Source: Macrothele yani (lineage: Eukaryota; Arthropoda; Arachnida; Araneae; Macrothelidae). Taken from it: a stretch of DNA of 64,000 bases. The notes below the pieces were generated by a model. It made no database searches. It saw only the letters and a program-made list of their open reading frames with translations, and was not told the origin of the DNA. The stretch lies in the NCBI GenBank assembly GCA_039090855.1, contig CM077005.1:19135921-19199920 (forward strand). Direction: 5' to 3'. Below, piece by piece: positions 24,166 to 34,542 of this stretch. Within the stretch, counting starts at the first letter, position 1; every line of letters begins with the position of its first letter. Position numbers and translations under genes: made by a program.

Positions 24166-24469
24166 AGCAGCGCTGTAGGCTGATAATGGCGGTTGATGAA
24201 CGTGGCCGTTGACATGTGTTTCGCATAGCTGCAACCAGCAGGAAAGCGACTGCGGCACAAATCACCGCCGATTTCAACAAGAGAAGTGCGAGCCAGAGAT
24301 GGAAACGGGTCACTGGGTCGACAATTTCTGCGTATCAAACGGGTCGGGTCAAGGTGTTCCTGACCCGATTTCGACCCGGTTTTATTTCCGTTTTATTTTT
24401 GAAACTAAAACAAATATTTTAAAGAACCCTTCAGAAGTCTTAGAAATAGTACTTCAGAGCTGCAAAGTA

Positions 24470-26008
24470 CACTGCTGGACAATTGCTAAGGACGGATCAT
24501 AAAAAGCTATATAGCGCATAAAAAAGTAAGTGTGGTTGGATGCCGAGTGAAATAAAATAATGTCAGAATGCCAGGACATTACAAGAAAGACAATTTATTG
24601 TGCTCTGAAATCCAGAAGGCTTTGGAACGTGTTTAAGGGACAAACAGGTCATTTTGTGCAGAATACGTAAACGTGAAAAAAATGCAATTACCGTCCGCAG
24701 GCGTTCCGGCGTAAGATGTCAATACGGGATATGGCCACCATGGAGGGCGATGCAAGATTCCACACGTCGTGTCATGCTTTGCACAACATTATCAAGCAGC
24801 TGTTGGGATAATTTATCCATTCTTCTGTGAGTGCACGGATGAGGGTGTCCTTGTTTATTGGAGGGCATTGGCGACCAGCAAGACTCCTCCCCAAAGCATC
24901 CCACACATTTTCAATGGGATTCAGATCTGGAGAACGTGCTGGCCATACGAGGCGTTGAATATCCTCGCTCTCAAGACACTCCTGGACAGCGACTGTTCGA
25001 TGACATGTTGCGTTGTCGTCCATGAAAATGAATCTATCACCGACAGCACCACGGAACATGCGAACATGAGGTAGCAGAACATCATTAATGTATCGTTGGC
25101 CAGTCATAGTCCCAGTTGGAAGCACATAGAGGGACGTGCGGCCATTGATCATGATGCCAGCCCATACCATGACACTACATGTCGGATATCGGTCCCTTTC
25201 CTGTATGTTTGTTGGACAATATGCAGTACCACTATCACGCCAGATCAGTTGTCGTCGACAATCAGACGATAGACTGTATCTACTCTCATCTGAGAAGAAG
25301 ACAGCAGACCAGTCGTTATCAGTCCGATTGCGATGTTGATGGCACCATTGCAAACGGGCGGTACGGTGACGTCTGGACAATGGGATGCACACAACAGGAC
25401 GGCGGGCGTATAGTCCTCCTTCATGCAAACGTCTGGCGACAGTTTTTCGGGAGATCCGCTTGCCAGTAGCAGCCATAAACTGATTTGGTACCTCACTAGC
25501 TGTGCTGCGCCGGTGTCTTTTAGTTGATAGCACTATGTACCGATCTTCTGCAGGTGTCGTACTGCGAGAACGACCTCCCCGTGACGTTTGCTACACTCTC
25601 CATTTGTTTGAAATGATTTCCAAAGCCTTGAAACAACACTGTGGCTGACGTCGAACTCCCTGGCAACATCTGTTATTTTTCGCCCTTCTTCAATCTCGCC
25701 AATAATACGGAAACGCGTAAAATCATCTAGGTGATGTCGGGAAGACATACTGAAAATTGCAAGTTCGTCAATTGATTCTTTCCCTTTCAACTTTGCGTTT
25801 GAACAACAACGGTCAATACGCGTCAAATCCTTTATATCTCTTATCAGCGCTATGACGTCACGAACAAGTTCGGCAATCCAAAATTTGCATACGCACAACA
25901 CGTCTTACTGTATCCCGCACTTATGCTAATTTCCACATTTTCCTGCCATCCATTTTATGGTTGCTATCGTTGCTATTGTCATCCGTTCTTAGCAATTGTC
26001 CGGCAGTG
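24470..26008 (-). mobile_element. Tc1-type transposon nested in the hAT-like element
   Basis: Terminal repeats begin CACTGCTGGACAATTGCTAA (left) and, reversed, CACTGCCGGACAATTGCTAA (right). They are flanked by TA at 24468-24469 and 26009-26010. At 1539 bp it is complete. Confidence 0.93.
24719..25748 (-). pseudogene. Tc1 transposase (DD34E), two frameshifts
   Basis: The ATG at 25746-25748 opens MSSRHHLDDFTRFRIIGEIE, a paired-type HTH region continuing VAREFDVSHSVVSRLWKSF. A frameshift near 25600 moves the reading into a 253-codon frame (25533-24772). This frame holds the second DNA-binding part (ISRKTVARRLHEGGLYARR) and all three catalytic acids. These are Asp in VFFSDESRYSL, Asp in FMDDNATCHRT, and Glu in SPDLNPIENVWD, with 34 residues between the last two. 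A second frameshift near 24810 separates the end (DNVVQSMTRRVESCIALHGG, stop near 24721). It is the best-preserved Tc1 transposase in the window, and two small indels are what break it. Confidence 0.92.
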
Positions 26009-26010
26009 TA

Positions 26011-26690
26011 TGATCCAGAAACTTGCTGATAAGAGTAAAGAAGTGGGATTAAAAATGAACTTTCAGAAGACAAAACTGAAGTACAATGCTTTTTCAAGGA
26101 ATGAAGATTTATCAATTGATGGGGGAGAGCTTGAGATAACCAATTCCTATATCTACCTTGGGCAGCAGATATCAAGCGAGGATGACATTGATGAAGAAAT
26201 AAATCAACGTATAAAACTTGGTTGGAGAGCTTTTGGAAGAAACAGTACAATTTTTGAAAGCAATATGACATTATGTCTTAAAAGAAAAGTGTTTAATCAA
26301 TGCATCTTTCCAGTGCTTACGTACGAAGCAAAAACGTGAACCTTTACTGAAAAAAGACAAAGACTGCAGACAACTGAAAGAAGCTTGGAGAGATGCATGC
26401 TTGGTGTAACCAGAAGAGATAAAAAGAGGAACTCATGGAAAAGGAAAATGGCAAGAGTGAAAACAATAATGATCAAAATAAAATATCTGAAATGGCGATG
26501 GGCTGGACATATTTCCAGGAGAACGGACCACCGATGAACAACCAATTTTAGACTGGATTCCAAGGGACAGAAAAAGACCTAGAAAAAGACCACGTCAGAG
26601 ATGGGTGGATGGAGGAAGCTGACCCAAGACAGTACGTTGTTGAAAAAACTTGGGGAGACCTTCATCCATCAGTGGATGGATGATGATTGA
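26011..26690 (+). pseudogene. RTE-type reverse transcriptase fragment inside hAT-like copy 2
   Basis: It starts at the same codon as the copy at 15967 (QKLADKSKEVGLKMNFQKTK) and reads openly to 26339 through YLGQQISSEDDIDEEINQRI and WRAFGRNSTIFESNM. A TGA at 26337-26339 replaces Trp in the ETWTL block. The remainder (MARVK, KWRWAGHISRRTDHR and the WGDLHPSVD end) is readable in other frames. Its 3' tail is GATTGACAATGATGTTGATA. Confidence 0.83.
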
Positions 26691-27235
26691 CAATGATGTT
26701 GATATATTTGAATTTATAGTTCAAAGCAGATTTGTCCGGGTCGGGTCCAATTATGTGACGTCCTGGTCCGAAATTTTTGACCCGCTTCTAACTTAGGTGC
26801 CAGCAATTTCTTCACCAAGACCATCAGGCGATCTTTAGCCGCAACCGGTTATGGGAGCCGTCGGCCCACCAGAGTCCCATTGCTGACGCCACATTACAGG
26901 ACTGTACTCCTGAACTGGGCAAAACAACATCTGCGCAGGACCTTGGATCATTGGAGACGGGTCTTCTGGTCCGATGACAACAAGAAACCGCCCGGCATGT
27001 CAACAAGAAACGATTCAGGCTGGTTGATGCTTCGTTATAGTCTGCATCGTGTTCATCTGGCACATGTTGTGTCCTGCAGACCATGTACATCTAAGTGTCC
27101 TGCAGACCATTTGCATCTGTTCATAGTCATAATGCACCCACAAGACAATGGACTCTTCCAGTACATCGGAGCCGTGGTGTCTAGAACATGGTTGAAAGAG
27201 CAGTCAGCAGAAGTTCCCATCCTGGAATAGCAGGG

Positions 27236-27290
27236 ACATAGCCCATTGAGTTGCTCACGGACGTCGTTAAACCTTAAATTAAAAAAAAAA
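27236..27290 (+). mobile_element. SINE family A, 3' scrap
   Basis: Only the last 50 bases remain: TAGCCCATTGAGTTGCTCAC, CGTTAAACC and an A run. Confidence 0.7.
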
Positions 27291-27828
27291 ATCAGTCCGG
27301 CAAATGTAGAGATATGGTGACCACAGAGAGACAGGCAAACAGTGATATTGTAAGCACGCCTTGTTTTATTATTGACTTGTTTTTATCGATAGACGTGCTG
27401 AAAATGACTTATTTGGTTCATTCGTTTTTCATTATGCACGATATCCCAACACCTATGAGCCTGAGTGAAAAAGTTGTTTTGATGTAGGTCGCTGTAATCA
27501 TTGAAATAAAGGACGATGCATTTATGAATATGCTTGGTGTAAAGTTTTGCCGTTAGATGGCGTACATGTCACCAGTCATTGGTACTTTCAAAGTGATATC
27601 AGGGTTCTTTCTCTTAATCTATGAATCCTTGGACGCTTTCTTTTTTATGTTCCGCAAACTAATCTTGCACACCGGCATCAGTCACACTGGAATCACGTGC
27701 CGTCTTAGCATCCTTATGTAATGGGTAAGGGAACTCAACAGAGTAACATCGTTGTTATCACCAGGGCTTGAGTCTTATTGTTCTTTCAAGCTTTGTTTGT
27801 TGTTGTTTGTTGGTTTTTTTTTTTTTTG

Positions 27829-27957
27829 TACTAAAAATTCTCACCGGCAGATTTGGTTCGTAAATGTGTCTTGGGGGGGGGGGGTTGAGTCAAAATGCGT
27901 AATTTGAAGCAGTTAGCAAACCCTGATGATTCAAGAACGGTTTATCTGGAGTGTTGT
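27829..27957 (+). repeat. 130-bp repeat shared with the Tc1 at 28.3 kb, copy 1
   Basis: The stretch from ACTAAAAATTCTCACCGGCA to ACGGTTTATCTGGAGTG recurs at 28504-28622, with differences mainly in a G run and a few indels. In the second place it lies inside a transposase N-terminus; here it lies in unassigned AT-rich DNA. The surrounding 27290-28320 holds no recognisable gene. Confidence 0.85.
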
Positions 27958-28165
27958 AAAAAGCAGCATTTCTGTTTTGCCGTCCACAATGTTTTTATTT
28001 CGTTTTGCGAATTAGTATGGTCAGGGGCCCACTTTTTTCCAAAGGCGCCAGGCTACTTTTTACCAAACTGAATCGTACTTCCCTACATTTTTTTATTCAA
28101 TCGTCGGCCGTCGGAAGCCCCATTTTTTTAAACAGATAATCGTAACAGTTTCACAGTTTTTTCTC

Positions 28166-28170
<5 letters not shown>

Positions 28171-28242
<72 letters not shown>
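28171..28242. repeat. (TC)n microsatellite
   Basis: An uninterrupted CT run of about 70 bp. The RERERE frame on the minus strand is an artefact of it. Confidence 0.97.
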
Positions 28243-28244
<2 letters not shown>

Positions 28245-28329
28245 GGTGGCTATGCACAAATCCGTAGACCGTTTGTTTGCCGAAACCACCTCAAAAATAG
28301 CCAGTGAAGTGGGTACCAGACAGTATATA

Positions 28330-29612
28330 CACAATCGAGTTACATTGTTGTGACCACCTCCTACTTTTGAAGTCAACAGCGCGTAACCAATGAAAGAAGG
28401 CACGTGTCGTGAGCTGGCTTGGACGGTATAATAAAGTGTGCTGTAGGCATTCTGAAAATATATCACTCGTTGCTGTCATGGATAAAAGGAGTGATTTGTC
28501 AGATACTAAAAATTCTCACCGGCAGATTTGGTTCGTAAATGTGTGTTGGGGGGAGGGGTCAGAATGTTTAATTTGAAGCAGTTAGCAAACCCTAATAATT
28601 CAAATAGAACGGTTTATCTAGAGTGCAGTTTGTGAACTGTTCGCGTGCTGCTGTGGATAAAGTGTATCGTAATTGGAGAAATGGCACCAATGCGAATAAG
28701 CGACGGGGAAACTGCGGAGCACCACGTGCTATTGATGTGAGAGGTTAACGTTGGCTTCGAAGGCGCGTGAGGGCCGATCGACAAGCTACAGTGGAGCAAC
28801 CAACTCACTGGCCGAATGAACCGGGGGGGGGAGGCTACCGGAAGTGTGTCTAAAGCGACAGCCTGCTACGTATCCGACGCAGACGGATGGTAACTGCACC
28901 TGTGTTAACGAAGGTGCATCGGCAGAAAAGGCTTACATTTGCACGGCCATATCGGAATAGGACCTCCGCTGATTGACAAAAAATCGCCTTCACCGATGAG
29001 TCACGTTTTCTGCTTCATCGAACGGAAAGACGTTGGCGTATAAGGTGAGAAATATCGGAGAGCAAATATACTCTTCAACCATTGCTGGCAGAACACAGGC
29101 TGGTGGGGGCAGCGTTATGGTCAATGGGATGTTTTCGTGGCATTCTCTGGATCCACTCATAACTGTGGAAGGCACTATGGACCGAATTCGTTGTAAATCC
29201 ATCCTTGCGAACCACATACACCCTTCATGTTCAGGCTGATTGTCTTCTCTGGGGGCGGATGGGATCTTCCAGGAAGACAAGGCGACGTGTCACACAGCTA
29301 GACATGTCAGAGAGTGGTTGGAAGAGTACGATGAAGACTTCAAAGTACTTCCCTGGCCCCCTAATACCCAAGACTTTAGCCCAATTGAGCATCTGTGGGA
29401 CCACCTCGATCGTGTTGTTCGCTCTGTGGATCCTCCACCACGCACCCTCCAGTAGCTGCCAGATGTACTGCAGTCAGCATGGCTCCACATACCTATGAAC
29501 ATCTTCCAGCACCTTACGAAGTCACTTCCTGCCCGTCTAGCTGCTGTCCGCGCTACACACGGCGGTTACTCTGGATATTAGCTGGTGGTCACAATAATGT
29601 CACTCGACCGTG
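28330..29612 (+). mobile_element. complete Tc1-type transposon (spacing DD36E), broken transposase
   Basis: The left end (CACAATCGAGTTACATTGTT) and the inverted right end (CACGGTCGAGTGACATTATT) match, continue into TGTGACCACC, and are flanked by TA at 28328-28329 and 29613-29614. The transposase starts at the ATG near 28478 (MDKRSDLSD). A shared repeat then replaces or interrupts the first HTH, and reading resumes with RAAVDKVYRNWRNG near 28650. The first Asp is in FTDESRFLL near 28990-29016. The second is in FQEDKATCHTA near 29269-29301, where the usual Asn after Asp is Lys. The Glu is in SPIEHLWD near 29378-29401. I count 36 residues between the second Asp and the Glu. The C-terminus ATHGGYSGY stops near 29580. 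Several stops and frameshifts are present. Confidence 0.88.
28504..28622 (+). repeat. 130-bp repeat, copy 2, inside a Tc1 transposase
   Basis: This is the second copy of the 27829-27957 sequence. It sits directly after the codons for MDKRSDLSD, where other Tc1 transposases have the first HTH. Confidence 0.8.
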
Positions 29613-29698
29613 TATATTCTTTAGAAGTAAGCAGCAAAATATTAAGAAAGGTAATCGCCAATTTTTTCGCCAAAACTTTTAATCCATCGCCAAAACTA

Positions 29699-31114
29699 CA
29701 CTGCTGGCCACCCAAAATGCAACACCAAGAAGGAAGCATCCGATTGGCCTGAAATTCGCAGCATGCGTCGCCCGCGAGAGGACATGCAAAGGATTAGCAT
29801 TGCAGGGCATATGCAAATCATGTGCGCCCGGCACGCCACCGAGAAGCACTATAAGAATGGTGCACAGAAGGCGGGGTGTAAGAAGTGGAAGTATGTTGTG
29901 CTGCCGGATCTGTGCGTGGGAAGCTTCCTGACGCCTCGTCGCAGAATACGGCAGTCATTCCATCACGTTTCGGAGTTCGACAGAAAACGAATAGTGGCTT
30001 ATCGCGACAGCGGTTTATCGTACCGAGACATCGGCGCCCGTGTGGGACGACATCCAGCCACAGGAGGAGGTCGTCCCACACGGGCGCCGATGTCTCGGGT
30101 GCAGGAGGAACGGACGGACCGACGTGAGCGATTGCCGCAGCCGCGGCACACCACAGAACGAGAGGACCAACATGTTGTGCGGCGGGCATTGACGGCTCGC
30201 ACCGCCACATCACGAACGTAAGCGAAGGAATTAGGGTGTGTTGCGCAACAACCTGTGTCAGCACGTACCGTTCGACGTCGTCTGCAGGAGCGGGGATTTG
30301 TCACACGGCGCTCATTGCTCCGATGACCATACACCACCGGCAAGTGCGGCGGCAGTGGGCCGTTGAACGCCGCACCTCGACTACGGAATGGCACGACATT
30401 GTCTTCTCCGACGAATCGCGCTTCTGCCTGCAACACCACGATGGTCGGATCCGCGTGTGGCGGCACCGCGGCGAGAGGCTGAATGACGCCTGCATTATGC
30501 ATCGCCATACCGGTCCGTCGCTTGGCGTTATTGTTTGGGGCGCAATTGGATATCATACCCGCACCCCTCTGGTGTACGCATCGCCGGTACACTCAACAGC
30601 CACCGCTACATTTCCAACGTTTTGGAGCCTGTACTCCTCCCTTACCTGCAGGACCTGCCAGCGGCCACGTTTCAAGAGGACAATGCGCGCCCGCACGTGT
30701 CACGTATCGTGCAACAATTCTTCATGGCCCACCAGGTGTTACTGCTGCAGTGGCTCGCCTGTTCTCCCGATATGTCGCCCATCGGACACGTCTGGTCGCT
30801 GATCGGCAACCGAGTGGCTCGGCAAGCACCACTCGTGGCTACGCCTGATGAACTGTGGCAACGTGTGGAAGCATCCTGCACCGACATACCCCAAGCCCAC
30901 ATCCAAAGCCTCTTTCGTTCGGTGCCGCGGTGTGTAGCGGCCGTTATTGCCATCCATAGGGGCCACACGAGCTATTGATGTGTGCGTGTTCCGCAAGTCG
31001 CACGGGCCTGTAAGCTCAATCGTTTCAGCTTTGTATCTGTTGTTATGTGTCCAGTAAATCTGGCTTTGCTATCTCGCGTCCTTCTTGGTGTTGCATTTTG
31101 GGTGGCCAGCAGTG
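29699..31114 (+). mobile_element. complete Tc1-type transposon with snap-back palindrome
   Basis: Terminal repeats of about 36 bp start CACTGCTGGCCACCCAAAAT and are nearly perfect inverted copies. TA is at 29697-29698 and 31115-31116. The transposase is readable as a HTH (FDRKRIVAYRDSGLSYRDIG near 29970-30030), then a palindrome that destroys the following helix. After that come TYRSTSSAGAG in another frame, the first Asp in IVFSDESRFCL near 30400-30430, and the second Asp in FQEDNARPHV near 30670-30700. In the third block, SPDMSPIGHVW near 30765-30795, the catalytic Glu reads Gly. The open frame 30535-30978 ends in AVIAIHRGHTSY. Frameshifts near 30220 and 30540 split it. Confidence 0.92.
30024..30097. 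repeat. perfect 28-bp inverted repeat in a transposase gene
   Basis: Arms at 30024-30051 and 30070-30097 are exact complements, with an 18-bp spacer. The left arm is the normal coding sequence (RDIGARVGRH); the right arm is its inverted copy, replacing the expected recognition helix. Confidence 0.95.
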
Positions 31115-31129
31115 TATATATATCACCAG

Positions 31130-31275
31130 CTGCATTAAAAATTATCATCCACTGCTGGATGAAGATCTTCCAAGTTTCTTGTACAACTTTGTCATGAGCC
31201 GCTTTTCTCCATGTCACTCCAACATGCTTTCGAATTTCATCCACCCATCCCCCACAGGGTCTTCTTCTGAGTTTT
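31130..31275 (-). pseudogene. RTE-type LINE, terminal fragment
   Basis: On the minus strand it encodes the end of the RTE ORF (WVDEIRKHVGVTWRKAAHDK, then QQW) and the 3' end, truncated after about 145 bp. It lies just beyond the right TA of the Tc1 element at 29699-31114. Confidence 0.75.
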
Positions 31276-31924
31276 TTTTTTCCCCTCCAAAACTGAATTT
31301 CGCGGATTTTTCGTACGTGAATTGACAGAAATCCTCCTATTCGTCTGTCTCTCGTTCGAAACGAAAAATTTCCGTTTTTAAGAGATGTTACTGGAAAAAT
31401 CTGAATTTTTCAGGGAAGCTTTCCGTAATTCCGTTCGTATATTAACGAAAAACTTCTTAGCTCACTTTTTCTGCCTTCATATGATGGAATATCACCGGTA
31501 TTAAAAGCGGTTCACGAGAAAACTCGGGTACTCGAAATGTTGTACTGGTAATTGATGGAGTCATGTCTATGAATTAAACTGTGAACTTAACTCAAAAGCT
31601 ATTAAGACCAAATTTTATATTTAGGGGTTTCGGGAGATAATGCTATGAAGTAGTACATTTCACCTGTTCTTAAACATAACTGAAAGTCATATTCAATTTT
31701 TAAAAATCTTTGGTTCCAAAATATTATATTGCTTTGAAAATCATCATGAAAAAAAAATTGAATTTGTGATAAGTCCTACGGAAAAAAATAAAATTATTAT
31801 AAACCTCTTAGAAGAACAGCAGGCTTCTACAGAAAGTAAAATAATTAATTAACCCTCACTCTCAGCGAAAAACATTGAATCAGCCGCGCGACTCCTTTCG
31901 CGTTCGTTCGTTTGTACACATCTT
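31276..31924. other. AT-rich interval with ACGAAA/TTCCG motifs
   Basis: No gene seen. Short motifs such as GAAACGAAAAATTTCCG and CCGTAATTCCG recur here and again at 33.2-33.7, 36.8-37.2 and 38.7-39.6 kb, suggesting an old dispersed repeat that I cannot delimit. Confidence 0.4.
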
Positions 31925-32623
31925 AAGGTGGACGTCAAGTAATTTTGCTTCCTATACTTCCAATGGAAAAACTTTGGTACACATTTTCTTCACGATTAAT
32001 GCGTTCTCAAAGATGAAAATTTTAACATCGATTAAAATAGCTTTATTTTATAACTAGGAATATTTAATATTTTCTAAAACATAACCAAAATTATATTAAA
32101 AATCAATACTTTTGCTTTGGTGGTGTTGGAACCAGAAAAAAGATGACGCGACCTGTACTTTGATGACGTCAGTAGACAAACAAATGTTGGATTGCATTAT
32201 TATGGTTATGTTTTTAAAATATTAAGTATTCCAAGTTATAAAATGAAGCTATTTTAATCGATGTTCAAATTTTCATCCTTGGGAACGCATTAATTGTCCA
32301 GAAAAAAGATGGCGCGACCTGTGCTTTCATGACGTCAGTAGACAAACAAATGTTGGTTTGCATAATTATGGTTATGCTTTTAAAATATTAAGTATTCCAA
32401 GTTATAAAATGAAGCTATTTTAATCGATGTTCAAATTTTCATCCTTGGGAAACCATTAATTGTCCAGAAAAAAGATGGCGCGACCTGTGCTTTCATGACG
32501 TCAGTAGACAAACAAATGTTGGTTTGCATAATTATGGTTATGCTTTTAAAATATTAAGTATTCCAAGTTATAAAATGAAGCTATTTTAATCGATGTTCAA
32601 ATTTTCATTCTTGGGAACGCATT
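31925..32623. mobile_element. foldback MITE family M2 with internal 166-bp tandem repeats
   Basis: The left arm starts AAGGTGGACGTCAAGTAATT, as in the copy at 33712. The central segment starting CCAGAAAAAAGATG is present three times, at 32132, 32298 and 32464 (period exactly 166 bp), each with GATG(A/G)CGCGACCTGT and TGACGTCA. The right arm is lost: the third unit stops at about 32623 and unrelated sequence follows. The element is non-coding. Confidence 0.85.
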
Positions 32624-32739
32624 TACTTTCATACAAACCATCGCGCATTCAAACCCCACCCAGGAAGAGATTCCACCTGCTTAGACGCGCGACGTCTTGC
32701 AATACGTGTAAGGGGAGCATTCACAACTGTCGTCATATT

Positions 32740-33186
32740 AAGGTGGTTCCACCTAAAATCTCTGCCGTATGTTTCCAATGGTAAAACTTCTTTACATATT
32801 TTCTTCGCAATTAATGTATTCCCAAGGAGGAAAATTTGCACATCGATAAAACTAACTTTAAGTTATAGCATTGGATGCTTAATACTTGCTAAAATATAAC
32901 CATAATTAAGAAATCCAACATTTGTTTGTCTACTGACGTCATCAATGTACAGGTGGCGCCATCTATTAACAGGTCTGAAAATTACTCAAAGAAGAATGAT
33001 TGATTAATAATATATATTATTATGGTTATGTTTTAGCAAGCATTAAGCATCCCATGCTATAACTTAAAGTTGGTTTTATCGATGTGCAAATTTTCATCTT
33101 AGGGAATACATTAATTGCGAAGAAAATATGTAATGAAGTTTTACCATTGGAAACATAAGGCAGAAATTTTTAGGTGGAACCACCTT
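32740..33186. mobile_element. foldback MITE, family M, copy 2
   Basis: AAGGTGGTTCCACCTAAAAT on the left and TTAGGTGGAACCACCTT on the right close a 447-bp element that matches copy 1 at 3515. The central segment (GTCATCAATGTACAGGTGGC) is in the opposite orientation relative to copy 1. TTAA lies across both outer boundaries. Confidence 0.88.
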
Positions 33187-33392
33187 AAGCAATCTCCGTC
33201 TGTTCATGTGACGTCATTGAAAGTCTAATAAAGACTAAAGAACTCGAAATTTTGGGGAACTCGAGAAATATGTGTGTAAAAATGGAAATACCTGGAATGA
33301 AATTTCTGTAGAAAAACGGAGAAACCCACATTTTTCGTTTCTATGAAAGAACAGAATTAGTGCCAATAGAAAATATATACTTTAAAAAATAA

Positions 33393-33452
33393 GTGGTGTG
33401 AATTCACGGAAAATTCCTGAAAATAACGTGCAACAAAGTTGCCGGTAGGTGT
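33393..33452. repeat. inverted repeat partner of 37177-37235
   Basis: AGTGGTGTGAATTCACGGAA, AACGTGCA and AAAGTTGCCGGTAGGT here are found as their reverse complement near 37177-37235. The pair encloses about 3.7 kb containing an M2 MITE and the 34.5-kb transposon. Confidence 0.75.
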
Positions 33453-33711
33453 CCGTCTTTTAACAAAATTTCTTTTGTTTTTAGTTTCCGGTTTTTCTAA
33501 CTTCAGTATTTTGACAGAATTTCCATAGTCAGTAATTCTGTTTGTTTTTAGAAAAGTTCGTTTCGGGTTTTTCCGTATTTCTACAAAAATCTTGCAAAAA
33601 ATCTTCGATTTTTACTTTCTCGGCTCTTTTACGAATTTTTTCCCTTTTGCTCCTGTGGGTTTCGAATCAGAGACCTTTCCTACGAGAACCGCGCGATGTG
33701 CAGTCGCGTAC

Positions 33712-34150
33712 AAGGTGGACGTCAAGTAATTTTGCTTTCTATACTTCCAATGGAAAAACATCTGTACACATTTTCTTCACTATCAATGCCTTCCCAAGGA
33801 TGAAAATTTTAACATCGATTAAAATTAATTCATATTTCAACTTGGAATACTTAATATTTTCTAAAACATAACCATAATTATATTAAAAATCAATAACCTT
33901 TCCTTTGGTGGTGTTGAAACCAGAAAAAAGATGGCGCTACTTGTACTTTAATGACGTCAGTAGACAAATGTAGGATTGCATAATTATTGGTTATGTTTAA
34001 AAAAATATTAAGTATTCCAAGTTATAAAATGAAGCTGTTTTAATCGATGTTCAAATTTTCATCCTTGGGAACGCATTAATTGTGAAGAAAATGTGTACAG
34101 CAGTTTTCCCATTGGAAGTATTGGAAGCAAAATTACTTGAGGTCCACCTT
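33712..34150. mobile_element. foldback MITE family M2, complete copy
   Basis: The arms AAGGTGGACGTCAAGTAATT (left) and AATTACTTGAGGTCCACCTT (right) are near-perfect complements that extend about 170 bp inward. The centre has AAGATGGCGCTACTTGTACT and TGACGTCA (33952-33959). Length 439 bp, non-coding. Confidence 0.88.
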
Positions 34151-34542
34151 TATGTGGGTGAATTAGTCATTCTATTTTTCTGTTGCAGCTTATTATTTTT
34201 CTGAATAGGTTTGTAATAATAATTCTTTTTTTTTTTTTTTTATAGGACTTATTTCAAATTACGTTTCTTTGCCATCGTGATTTTTCGAAGCAACAGAATG
34301 CTTTGGAGCTCGAGATCTTTTTAAACTAACAATGACTTTCAATTATTACCCTTAAGAAAAAGTGAAAGGTACTGCATTATAAAGTAATATTTCACAAAAC
34401 TCCTAAATATTAAATTTACTTTTGATAGCTATAATAGATTTTATCTTAAGGGATACACAGACTGATACATAGACATCGTACAATCACCTGCACAATAATT
34501 TAAGTACCAGCTGTTTCTTACAGTAACACAATATACAGGTTA
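34151..34542. other. AT-rich interval, nothing recognised
   Basis: Unassigned sequence between the M2 MITE and the next transposon. Confidence 0.5.

Larger units (their letters stand above)
24294..26796. mobile_element. hAT-like non-autonomous element carrying RTE and Tc1, copy 2
   Basis: The left end CAGAGATGGAAACGGGTCAC is preceded by GTGCGAGC (24286-24293). The right end is followed by GTGCCAGC (26797-26804), a 7-of-8 target duplication of the 8-bp length that hAT elements make. Left and right subterminal blocks match copy 1 at 15847-16952. Removing the nested Tc1 (24470-26008) leaves about 960 bp that has the same order as copy 1: hAT left end, RTE 3' fragment, hAT right end. Confidence 0.75.
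24186..27231 (+). pseudogene. outer Tc1-type transposase split by a hAT-like element
   Basis: The N-terminal piece at 24186-24293 encodes a HTH region (TSRKATAAQITADFNKRS). The reading resumes after the insertion at 26797-27231 with the second HTH/linker (RRPTRVPLLTPHYRTVLLNW) and the first catalytic block, WRRVFWSDDNK near 26958-26990. The Asp/Asn block is degraded (HPQDNGLFQY near 27135-27160). The segment between catalytic motifs is largely deleted and there are frameshifts near 24212 and 26835. An 8-bp duplication of its sequence (GTGCGAGC/GTGCCAGC) flanks the insert, showing that this copy was present first. It is followed by a SINE-A scrap at 27236-27290. Confidence 0.82.

Noticed and set aside
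28128..28466. RERERE-rich minus-strand frame
   Set aside because: It arises from the (TC)n microsatellite at 28171-28242.
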